From positions 62,001 to 126,000 of the forward strand of contig NZ_CP007058.1 in NCBI RefSeq assembly GCF_000517625.1: a stretch of DNA of 64,000 bases, given 5' to 3'. Below, one piece after another: positions 26,451 through 34,143 of the stretch (positions within the stretch are counted from its first letter, which is position 1; each line of letters begins with the position of its first letter). The translations under genes were made by a program, and so were the position numbers. The stretch comes from Halostagnicola larsenii XH-48 (GTDB taxonomy: Archaea; Halobacteriota; Halobacteria; Halobacteriales; Natrialbaceae). The notes under the pieces were generated by a model. It did no database searches and was not told the DNA's origin. It saw only the letters and a program-made list of their open reading frames with translations.

Positions 26451-26917
26451 GCGAACTGGCAGATCACACCGATGAACGAACTGGTAGATCACACCGATCG
26501 ATGAAACGGCTCACGCGCGCGATCGCCGCCGGCATCGCCGCGACCACAGTCATGTCGCTGATGCTGTTGATGCTCGAGGTCCAGACTCGCTCGGAGATGG
26601 AGATCTTCTCCGTGATTGCCCGGTTCATCGGAACGCCAAACAGTCCGACGATCGGGTTCGTCCTGTTCGCCATCGCCGGATCGGTCGCCTGGCCGCTTTT
26701 GTTTCTCGCACTCGAACCGTACCTCCCCCGCGGACCGGATCCCGCCGCCCGCGGCGTCGTGTTCGCGACGATCCTCTGGGTTCCGTTCGTGATCACGGGC
26801 CGGGGTGACATCAGCGGACCATTGGTCGTTCTGTTCGGAGCGTACACGCTGTTTGCCCACTGGGTGTATGGGTTCACCCTCGGTGCGGTGTATGGCCGTC
26901 TCTCAAACCAACCATGA
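26447..26917 (+). CDS. DUF6789-like membrane protein, coupled to coxB
   Basis: 156 residues from ATG 26447, or 138 from ATG 26501 (MKRLTRAIAAGIAAT). About four helices (AAGIAATTVMSLMLLML, IGFVLFAIAGSVAWPLLFLAL, GVVFATILWVPFVITG, VVLFGAYTLFAHWVYG). The AHWVYGFTLGAVYGRL end is shared with the gene at 28962-29507. A 25-bp tandem duplication lies at its 5' end; without it the 26447 frame would stop, so 26501 may be the ancestral start. Likely an accessory of the oxidase locus; function unknown. Confidence 0.8.
   Translation: MSELADHTDERTGRSHRSMKRLTRAIAAGIAATTVMSLMLLMLEVQTRSEMEIFSVIARFIGTPNSPTIGFVLFAIAGSVAWPLLFLALEPYLPRGPDPAARGVVFATILWVPFVITGRGDISGPLVVLFGAYTLFAHWVYGFTLGAVYGRLSNQP
26453..26498. 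repeat. 25-bp tandem duplication at the coxB/DUF6789 junction
   Basis: The 21-bp segments 26453-26473 and 26478-26498 differ at one base; the repeat period is 25 bp. A period not divisible by three means each unit change shifts the reading frame between the two possible start codons. Confidence 0.65.
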
Positions 26918-27047
26918 CAGAACTTATGTGTTTCATCGGCGCAAACTGTTATTTATCGTTCGCCGAAAATGTCGGTAGTCGTAGGGCACGGATATTTCGA
27001 CCGATCCAACCGTTCGGCAGCAATCGACCGTTCAACAGGAATTCACA

Positions 27048-28949
27048 ATGGTAGGTACCATTCCCGGCGTTGTGCTTGCTGCGACCGTATTAGTAACGCT
27101 CGCTGCGTACTTTCACTTCCGGAGCGATCGCCCCGCGAAATCGTTCGCCGATGGTGGGACCGCATCGGCGACGATCGGGCTAACGGGTACGGAGAAACCG
27201 ACCGGTATCCTGCGGTGGTTCACGACCGTCGACCACAAGGATATCGGGCTGTTGTACATCCTGTTCGGAACGGTAGCGGCCCTGTGGGGAATGACCGACG
27301 CGATGATGATGCGCAGCGAATTGCTGGTACCGGAGAGTGCGATCTGGAACGTCGAGACCTACAACGCGGTGTTTACCACCCACGGGCTCACGATGCTGTT
27401 TTTCTTCGTGACGCCGGTGTTTACCGGGATCGCCAACTACGTGCTACCGCTGTTGCTCGGTGCGGATGATCTGGCGTTCCCCCGGATCAACGCGATCGCG
27501 TTCTGGTTGCTCCCGCCGTCGCTCGTGATGGTCCGCGGCGGGCTTATTACGGACATCGTCGGAATGGTCGTCGGCGTGTTGCCGGTCGACGTGACCGTTT
27601 TCGAGGCGCTCGAGCCAGTCGCGATGGGATGGACTATGTACGCGCCGCTGTCGGTCGAGATGGTGAATCCGCAGATCAGCGTCGCGTTGCTCGGGCTTCA
27701 CTTGAGCGGCGTCGCGACGACCATGGCGGCGATAAATTTCATCGTCACGATCTTCACGGAGCGGCCGGACGATCTGGGCTGGGACAAACTGGATATCTTC
27801 TCGTGGAATATGCTGGTGACCAGCGGCCTGATTCTGCTCGCGTTTCCCCTGCTTGGCAGCACGCTGATCATGCTGTTGCTCGATCGCAACTTCGGAACGA
27901 CGTTCTTCGCGGTCGAGGGCGGCGGGCCGATGCTCTGGCAACACCTGTTCTGGTTCTTCGGCCATCCGGAGGTGTACATCTTGGTTCTGCCGGCGTTCGG
28001 GCTGATAAGCCTCATATTGCCGAAGTTCTGCGGTCGCCGGCTGTTCGGCTTCCGCTTTATCGTCTACTCGACGATCGCGATCGGGATCCTCTCGTTCGGT
28101 GTCTGGGCCCATCACATGTTCGCGACCGGGATGGATCCTCGGTTGCGCGCGAGTTTCATGGCCGTCTCGTTGGCCATCGCCATACCGAGTGCGATCAAGG
28201 AGTTCAACTGGATCGCCACGATGTGGAACGGGAATCTCAAGCTTACCGCGCCCTTGATCTGCATCATCGGCGGCATGAGTACGTTCGTGATCGGCGGCAT
28301 CACGGGGGTCTTTCTCGCTTCGGTGCCGGTCGACCTCGTCCTCCACGACACCCACTACGTCGTCGGTCACTTCCACCTCATCGTCGTCGGCATCATCCCG
28401 CTCGCGATGATCGCGGCGAGTTACTACTGGTTCCCGCTGATCACCGGCCGGATGTACAACCAGCGCCTCGCGCGAATCCAGGCCCTGATTCTAATCGTTG
28501 GCGCGTTCATCACGTTCATTCCGCTTTTGATCCTCGGATACATGGGAATGCCCCGCCGGTACGGCGTCTACCCCGCGGAGTTCATCACGCTCAATCAGGT
28601 CGCCTCCGTCGGCGCGTTCATCCTCGGTGCGAGCGTGATCCTCTGGGTGGTGAACATGATCCAGTCCGCTCGAGCCGGTCCGATCGTCCGCGATGCCGAC
28701 GTCTGGGACTTGAAAGAAACCGGCCAGTTCACCCGCGAGTGGCAGTGGTTCGAAGAGCGCCTCGAGCAGGGACAGGTCGGGCCCGCTCGAGCGATCGACG
28801 ACGCCGGTGTCGGAGCTATCGACGACGGTGGAGTGGATGCCGACGTTGGTCCGAAAGAGCGGGCGGACAGAGAGGATACTGGCGATGGTCAAAACGAGCG
28901 GCGGTCCGAAACGGAGACGGACGACGGGGAGACCGACTCCGAGTCCTAG
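27048..28949 (+). CDS. coxA: Cytochrome c oxidase subunit I
   Basis: 633 residues, about twelve helices plus an acidic hydrophilic tail of about 80 residues. Heme and copper ligands are visible: low-spin heme His in TTHGLTMLFFF, CuB site WQHLFWFFGHPEVYILVLPAFG with the cross-linking Tyr, the His pair in WAHHMFATG, and heme a3 / low-spin His in HDTHYVVGHFH. The HPEVY motif places it with A-type oxidases. It reduces O2 to water and pumps protons. A TATA-like TTATTTAT at about 26949-26956 suggests its own promoter, 5' leader about 70 nt. Confidence 0.97.
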   Translation: MVGTIPGVVLAATVLVTLAAYFHFRSDRPAKSFADGGTASATIGLTGTEKPTGILRWFTTVDHKDIGLLYILFGTVAALWGMTDAMMMRSELLVPESAIWNVETYNAVFTTHGLTMLFFFVTPVFTGIANYVLPLLLGADDLAFPRINAIAFWLLPPSLVMVRGGLITDIVGMVVGVLPVDVTVFEALEPVAMGWTMYAPLSVEMVNPQISVALLGLHLSGVATTMAAINFIVTIFTERPDDLGWDKLDIFSWNMLVTSGLILLAFPLLGSTLIMLLLDRNFGTTFFAVEGGGPMLWQHLFWFFGHPEVYILVLPAFGLISLILPKFCGRRLFGFRFIVYSTIAIGILSFGVWAHHMFATGMDPRLRASFMAVSLAIAIPSAIKEFNWIATMWNGNLKLTAPLICIIGGMSTFVIGGITGVFLASVPVDLVLHDTHYVVGHFHLIVVGIIPLAMIAASYYWFPLITGRMYNQRLARIQALILIVGAFITFIPLLILGYMGMPRRYGVYPAEFITLNQVASVGAFILGASVILWVVNMIQSARAGPIVRDADVWDLKETGQFTREWQWFEERLEQGQVGPARAIDDAGVGAIDDGGVDADVGPKERADREDTGDGQNERRSETETDDGETDSES

Positions 28950-28961
28950 GAACTCGCCGCT

Positions 28962-29507
28962 TCACACAGAGTGCTGCGGAATATGTGCGAATCGCTGCAT
29001 CACCGCTCCGAGCACGTAGCCGTAAACCCAGTGAGCGGAAAGCGACAGCCCGAGAAAGAGAACGCCCGCGTACTCGCCGGGCCAGAAGGCGATGACGAAG
29101 CCTGTCCACATGATCGTCGCGAACGTAATCGCGCGAGCGGATCGGGGCTCTCGAGGCGGCAGAAACGCGCCGGCAACGACGAAAAGCAGCGGCAGCGCGA
29201 TCGTCCCGCCGCCGACGAAGACGACGATGCCGAGCAGGAGGTTCGGCTCGAGGCCGAGCGCTCGGCCGAGTTCGGCGACGTCGACGATCGTGTCCGCTTG
29301 AAAGAGATCGAGGAACGCCGGCGGAACGAAGAGGATCGGCACCATTGCGATCAGGCCGAGAGCGCCCCCGGCGAACGCGGACAGCACGACCCGGGGGGTG
29401 ATGTCGAGTTCCGCGCCGAGATCCTCGTCCTGATTGGCTGGTGCGCCCGAAACCGCCTGCGCTTGCTCTGCGGTCGCGTTCGAAGGTGATTCGTCCCCGT
29501 CGGTCAT
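28962..29507 (-). CDS. DUF6789-like membrane protein, paralogue of the coxB-coupled gene
   Basis: 181 residues. A 40-residue polar N-terminus (MTDGDESPSNATAEQ), then about four helices (VVLSAFAGGALGLIAMVPILFV, LLLGIVVFVGGGTIALPLLFVVAG, ITFATIMWTGFVIAFW, LFLGLSLSAHWVYGYVLGAV). The ARAITFATIMWTGFVI and AHWVYGYVLGAV segments align with the protein at 26447-26917. The gene is convergent with coxA, 12 bp apart. The two paralogues bracket coxA, which suggests a role with the oxidase; function unknown. Confidence 0.78.
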   Translation of the reverse strand: MTDGDESPSNATAEQAQAVSGAPANQDEDLGAELDITPRVVLSAFAGGALGLIAMVPILFVPPAFLDLFQADTIVDVAELGRALGLEPNLLLGIVVFVGGGTIALPLLFVVAGAFLPPREPRSARAITFATIMWTGFVIAFWPGEYAGVLFLGLSLSAHWVYGYVLGAVMQRFAHIPQHSV

Positions 29508-29641
29508 TTGCTCTCCTCGAGATACACGACGATCCGGGTAATAACTGTCGGGCAGCGTTCGTGGCAGCCGGCGTCCACAGCGCGGCGACGATCGACCGCT
29601 CGCGGCGATTCGTTTTAGTTCACAGCCGTTCGAGGGAACGT

Positions 29642-29728
29642 ATGCCTCGCAAAGAAACGCTCGGACTGCTGCTGCTCACGGTTACGGTCGGCGTGTTCGT
29701 CAGCGGGTTTCTCACGGCGGTACTCTAG
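29642..29728 (+). CDS. 28-residue single-helix membrane peptide
   Basis: ATG 29642 to TAG 29726-29728. A basic start (MPRKETLG) is followed by a single helix (LLLLTVTVGVFVSGFLTAVL) reaching the stop. Positive-inside charge and a perfect helix length make it credible despite the size. It sits between two oxidase-locus genes and resembles the tiny extra subunits of terminal oxidases. A chance frame cannot be excluded. Confidence 0.5.
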   Translation: MPRKETLGLLLLTVTVGVFVSGFLTAVL

Positions 29729-29775
29729 GCCGGCGTCGCTTGGAGCCGCCGTTCGAACGATGTGAATCCGGCGAC

Positions 29776-30189
29776 TCAGTACTCGGGGTCTCGACCGCTC
29801 GGATTTCCGATTTCCGAGACGATGGGGCCCGTAAATCCCGCGAGAATCAGTATCACTGCCGCTCCGAGAACGATTGCCGCTCGGACGGCGATTCCGTCGG
29901 TCGCCGCGGCGCTGGCGAGGGCGGTCGGCGTTATCGTGGCAGCGGCGAGGATCCAGACCACCGCGCTGAGGCCGGCGACGGCCACACCGAAGAATCGTAG
30001 CGGCCGCCACGGGTCCCTCGCGTACCCGGCCTCGTGAACCATGCTCGCACAGCTGGCACCGACGGCGATGACGCCGCCGACGGAGATCACGACGAGTCCG
30101 AACAGTACGCCGGCTTCGGTCGCGACGATGCCGAACGCGGCTACTATCGGCCACGCACTCGAGCGCCGCTGTTCGGGCGTTCCGTCCAT
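29776..30189 (-). CDS. Oxidase-locus membrane protein (DUF7541-like)
   Basis: 137 residues from ATG at 30189; an ATG five codons upstream is also possible. Polar N-terminus (MDGTPEQRRSSAWP), then about four helices (IVAAFGIVATEAGVLFGLVVISVGGVIAVG, FFGVAVAGLSAVVWILAAAT, AAIVLGAAVILILAGFTG). The SAWPIVAAFG and HEAGYARDPWRP patterns match the family found beside haloarchaeal cox genes that I recall as DUF7541. It is divergent from coxC. No enzymatic motif is seen. Confidence 0.7.
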   Translation of the reverse strand: MDGTPEQRRSSAWPIVAAFGIVATEAGVLFGLVVISVGGVIAVGASCASMVHEAGYARDPWRPLRFFGVAVAGLSAVVWILAAATITPTALASAAATDGIAVRAAIVLGAAVILILAGFTGPIVSEIGNPSGRDPEY

Positions 30190-30338
30190 GTCTCGTCCAT
30201 ACACGCGAAGCGATAAGAAGATACTGCCAACGCTCCCGAACGCGACTCGCCAGGCTCGTCGGGTGGGATGCTGGTGGTGTTACTGAAATAGAATTTTTTG
30301 GGCGGATATTTTTGAGAGCGGGACTCGTACTCGGTGGT

Positions 30339-31208
30339 ATGGGATCGGCCGTCGACGGCGATCTGAACGAGGGGACTGATGACGAGCACGAGCACGCTCC
30401 GCCGGCTGATGAGGACTGGCCTCGAGGATTCGGTGAAGCGAGCTGGTGGCCCCTGGTAACCGGCGTCGGAATCGCCGGCCTCTACTTCGGTGCCGCGCTC
30501 GTGCTTCTGTCCCGCGGCGACGACCCGCTCGTGGGCAGCGTGCTCGGGCCTATCGCCCTCGTTGGCGGGATCACGTTCTTCCTGGGCGGCTTATACGGGT
30601 GGACGTATCACGCGTTCGTCCGTTCGTACTGGGACGGACCGTCGACGCCGGCGGAGAACGGAATCGATCTGCGATGGGGGATGGTTCTCTTTCTCGCGAC
30701 CGATATCATGACGTTCAGCGCCGGCTTCGTCTATTACTTCTTTATTCGAACGGGCTCGTGGCCGCCCGGCGAACTTCCATCGTTGGTCTCGTGGATCGTC
30801 CTCGCGAACACCGCCATCCTGATCGCCAGTAGCGTGACGTTGCACGTCGCTCACGAGGCGATTCGCGACGGAAACCGTCGCCGATTTATCGTCCTACTCG
30901 GGCTAACGGTCCTCCTCGGCCTCGTTTTCGTCGGCGGTCAACTGTTCGAGTACTACGAACTCCTGGTCGTCGACGGAATCGGAATCACCGACGTCTTCGG
31001 GAGCAGTTTCTTCGCCCTGACGGGACTCCACGGACTCCACGTCGCGCTGGGTGTGATACTCCTCGGAATCGTGTTCGTCCGGGGTGTTACCGGCCAGTTC
31101 TCCGCGGATCGCCATACGTCCGTCTCGACGGTTTCGATGTACTGGCATTTCGTCGATCTCGTGTGGATCATCCTCGTCGTGACGCTGTACGTCGGCTCGG
31201 TGGCCTAA
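30339..31208 (+). CDS. coxC: Cytochrome c oxidase subunit III
   Basis: 289 residues from ATG 30339 (MGSAVDGDLNEG); a TTG nine codons earlier is less likely. An acidic cytosolic N-terminus with a HEHAPPADEDWPRGF segment precedes about seven helices. Subunit III landmarks are TYHAFVRSYWDGPSTP, WGMVLFLATDIMTFSAGFVYYF, FVGGQLFEYYELL, FFALTGLHGLHVALG and SMYWHFVDLVWIILVVTLYV. It stabilises subunit I and its proton pathway. The divergent neighbour starts 149 bp upstream. Confidence 0.95.
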   Translation: MGSAVDGDLNEGTDDEHEHAPPADEDWPRGFGEASWWPLVTGVGIAGLYFGAALVLLSRGDDPLVGSVLGPIALVGGITFFLGGLYGWTYHAFVRSYWDGPSTPAENGIDLRWGMVLFLATDIMTFSAGFVYYFFIRTGSWPPGELPSLVSWIVLANTAILIASSVTLHVAHEAIRDGNRRRFIVLLGLTVLLGLVFVGGQLFEYYELLVVDGIGITDVFGSSFFALTGLHGLHVALGVILLGIVFVRGVTGQFSADRHTSVSTVSMYWHFVDLVWIILVVTLYVGSVA

Positions 31209-31317
31209 CCGTCGTTTGGACGATTACCGCTCTCCCGCTCGAGACGGCTCGGACCGCTGTCTCGAAGTCGAGGTTCTAAAGGTTCCACACGTTGTACGTG
31301 CTTGCACTTCACTCGCC

Positions 31318-33813
31318 ATGACGGCCTGTACGCTCTGTGGACTTCCCACCGGCTCCCGACCGGTTCGCGAGGCGGACCTCGAGGGAGAGTTCTGCTGTCG
31401 TGGCTGCCTCGAGGTCCACCGGGCCGTCGAGGGGATGTCGGACGCCGACGATACGGGACCGCTCGAATCGATCACGCCCGCCGAACTGACCGACGAAATC
31501 GGCGCGACGGCATCCGCTTCGAGCGCCGCGCTCTCCGAAGCGCCGCTCGAGTCCGATCAGGGGACGCTCGAACCCGACCAGGAGCTGCCGGACGGCGAGT
31601 TCGAAACGGCGTTTCTCTCCCTCGAGGGGATGCACTGTACGACGTGCGAGCGATTTCTCGAGGCAGTGGCGACGAAGACCGACGGGATCTCCAGCGCGCG
31701 TGCCAGCTACGCGACCGAAATGATTCGGCTTCGGTACGATCCGGACGAAATCGAGCGCGACGAGCTATCGGCTGCGATCAGCGGCTTTGGTTACCGCGCC
31801 GTCGAACCCGCCGGTGAGCGCGACGACGCCGGATTCGACCTCGGTAAGTACCGAACGATCCTGGCGGTCCTGCTCGCGATGCCCGTTATGGCGCCGTACC
31901 TGCTGTTTATCTACCCGACCTATCTGGGAATCTATCCGGCATCGTTTCTGTACGGCTCGACGGTGCGGCTGATGGTGTTCGTTCCGCTTGCCCTCTGGAG
32001 CACGCTCATCGTCCTCGTTCTCGGCTATCCGATCTTCAGAAGTGCCTACGTCAGCCTCGTCGTCCGCCGACCGACGGTCGACGTGCTGATCTCGATCGCC
32101 GTACTCGCGGCCTACGCGTACTCGTTCGTAGCCCTCGCGCTCGGTTCCCGCCACGTCTACTTCGACGTCGCGGTGATGGTGCTCGTCGTCGTCACCGTCG
32201 GGAACCGGGTCGAAACGACCGTCAAACGACGAGCGGTCGGAACCCACGCAGCCCTCGCCGCAACTCGAGAGACGACCGTTCAACTGCTCGCGGACGACGG
32301 GTCGACATCGGAGGTCGATCGGGACGCGTGCGAACCGGGTGAGCGGATCATCGTCACGGCCGGCGACCGAATCCCATTCGACGGGAGGGTCGTCGAGGGG
32401 ACGGGGACCGTCGACGAGGCGTTCATGACGGGCGAACCCGTTCCGCTCTCGGCGTCGACCGGCGACGCGGTCATCGGCGGCTCCATCCTTACCGACGGGA
32501 CGCTCGTCGTCGAAATCGACGACACCGCGAGTACGCTGGATCGACTCGTCGAACTGCTGTGGAACGTCCAGAGCACCGACGCCGGCGTCCAGCGGCTCGT
32601 CAATACGTTTGCCGTGGTGTTCGTACCGCTGGTCGTCGTCGTCGCGGGGGCCGCAACGGCTCTCTGGCTGGCCATCGGGCAGCCGCCGAGCGAGGCGATA
32701 CTTATCGGGCTCTCCGTCCTCGTCGTCTCGTGTCCGTGCTCGCTCGGGATTGCCACGCCGCTGGCGCTCGCCGCGGGTAGCGCTCGAGCGGCCGAAAACA
32801 ACACGGCCGTCCTGTCGACGAACGTCCTCGAGCGGATCACGAACTCCGAGATCGTCGTCTTCGATAAGACCGGGACGCTCACCACCGGCGAGATGACCGT
32901 CGAAACCGTCGTCGCGGACGATCCGGATGCCGTCCTCGAGCGAGCCGGGGCCGTCGAATCGCGGTCGAATCATCCGATCGCAGCGGCGATTGTCGACGCC
33001 GCGCCCGCGGTGGATGCCACGGTCGATTCGTTCGACAGCGGGCCACGGTCCGTCTCGGCGACCGTCGACGGTAAGCGTGTCACGGTGGGTCACCCGGAGA
33101 CGTTCCGTGCCGAGTCCGACCGACGGTCCGGCTCGGAAACGTGGGAATTTCCCGACCGCCTCGCCGAAGCCGTCACGTCGACGCGCGAGGACGGCTTCCA
33201 GCCTACCGTCGTCGGCTGGGATGGCGTCGTCCGCGGCGTCGTCGCGATCCGTGATCGCCCTCGAGACAACTGGAAAAGCGTCGTTTCCACCCTCTCGAGC
33301 GAGGACCGGCGGATCGTCGTGCTCACCGGCGACGACGAACGTGCGACCCGGTGGCTTCGATCCCACCCGGACGTCGACGACGTGTTCGCCGGCGTTCGGC
33401 CGGAATCGAAGGAAGCGATACTCCGACGGCTCCGCGAGGAGGGAACGACGACGATGATCGGCGACGGGACGAACGATGCGCCGGCGCTCGCACGCGCCGA
33501 CGTGGGTATCGCCCTCGAGGAGGGGACGGACATCGCGGTGGACGCCGCTGACGTCGTCGTCAGGGATGCCGATCTCGAGGCGATCCCGACGTTCTTCGCG
33601 ATTTCGCGCTCGACCCGCCGCCGGATCCGCCAAAATCTCGGCTGGGCGGTCTGTTACAACATCGTCGCCATCCCGTTAGCTGTGGCCGGTCTGATCAACC
33701 CGCTCATCGCCGCGGTGATGATGGGGGTCAGTAGCCTCATCGTCGTTATCAACTCCGGGCGCGGTTCGCTTCGACGGCACAGCACTAAAGTAGCGGACGA
33801 CTCCGTACGATAA
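31318..33813 (+). CDS. FixI/CtpA-type copper-transporting P1B ATPase
   Basis: 831 residues. The N-terminus has a cysteine-rich metal-binding domain (TLCGLP, then FCCRGCLEVHRAV) typical of FixI/CcoI-type ATPases. A heavy-metal domain with MHCTTCE follows at about 105-170. Then come eight helices including the CPC motif (VVSCPCSLGIATPLALA), phosphorylation site DKTGTLTTGE, the nucleotide-domain His-Pro (SNHPIAAAIV) and GDGTNDAPALARADVG. FixI-type pumps export Cu+ for assembly of heme-copper oxidases. It lies 109 bp downstream of coxC in the same direction, which supports supply of copper to the CuA/CuB centres. Start at ATG 31318, where the metal-binding domain begins. Confidence 0.93.
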   Translation: MTACTLCGLPTGSRPVREADLEGEFCCRGCLEVHRAVEGMSDADDTGPLESITPAELTDEIGATASASSAALSEAPLESDQGTLEPDQELPDGEFETAFLSLEGMHCTTCERFLEAVATKTDGISSARASYATEMIRLRYDPDEIERDELSAAISGFGYRAVEPAGERDDAGFDLGKYRTILAVLLAMPVMAPYLLFIYPTYLGIYPASFLYGSTVRLMVFVPLALWSTLIVLVLGYPIFRSAYVSLVVRRPTVDVLISIAVLAAYAYSFVALALGSRHVYFDVAVMVLVVVTVGNRVETTVKRRAVGTHAALAATRETTVQLLADDGSTSEVDRDACEPGERIIVTAGDRIPFDGRVVEGTGTVDEAFMTGEPVPLSASTGDAVIGGSILTDGTLVVEIDDTASTLDRLVELLWNVQSTDAGVQRLVNTFAVVFVPLVVVVAGAATALWLAIGQPPSEAILIGLSVLVVSCPCSLGIATPLALAAGSARAAENNTAVLSTNVLERITNSEIVVFDKTGTLTTGEMTVETVVADDPDAVLERAGAVESRSNHPIAAAIVDAAPAVDATVDSFDSGPRSVSATVDGKRVTVGHPETFRAESDRRSGSETWEFPDRLAEAVTSTREDGFQPTVVGWDGVVRGVVAIRDRPRDNWKSVVSTLSSEDRRIVVLTGDDERATRWLRSHPDVDDVFAGVRPESKEAILRRLREEGTTTMIGDGTNDAPALARADVGIALEEGTDIAVDAADVVVRDADLEAIPTFFAISRSTRRRIRQNLGWAVCYNIVAIPLAVAGLINPLIAAVMMGVSSLIVVINSGRGSLRRHSTKVADDSVR

Positions 33814-34126
33814 TCGTCGGGTTCGTCGGGTTGATTCTGCTCGGATCCCATGCGTCCGGGTCGGCGGAGAACGTTCTCACCTCGGTGAAGGTCTTCGTCC
33901 TCGTCGGCTTCGGCCTTGTGGGGGTCATCTACGCCCTGTCGGTCTCGCCGGACTCTCGTTCGTTCTCGTGTTCTTTCACCTGTATACCGCCGAATGCGGA
34001 ACGTTCTACGCCATCGTTCTCATCACGGCCGCGGTGGTCGCCGACGAACTCCTCTATTTCGAGCGCGAGATCCTCGAGGAGGGATTCCGTACGTCAGCCG
34101 CGACGTTGAGACTGCTAGCGACTAAG
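33814..34126 (+). pseudogene. Decayed membrane transporter fragment (APC-permease-like)
   Basis: Two overlapping frames each carry plausible membrane-protein sequence. In the frame of 33831, LLGSHASGSAENVLTSVKVF then VLVGFGLVGVIYAL resembles a helix pair of amino-acid/polyamine permeases. After about 33955 that frame degrades, and the frame of 33968 reads FVLVFFHLYTAECGTFYAIV and onward hydrophobic sequence. No full-length gene is present. The simplest reading is a remnant of a transporter gene with deletions and a frameshift. The identity of the second part is uncertain. Confidence 0.45.
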
Positions 34127-34143
34127 TGCCGACGTGCCCCTGG

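Noticed and set aside
31765-33633. 622-codon minus-strand frame
   Set aside because: Antisense shadow of the copper ATPase gene, caused by high GC and biased third positions.
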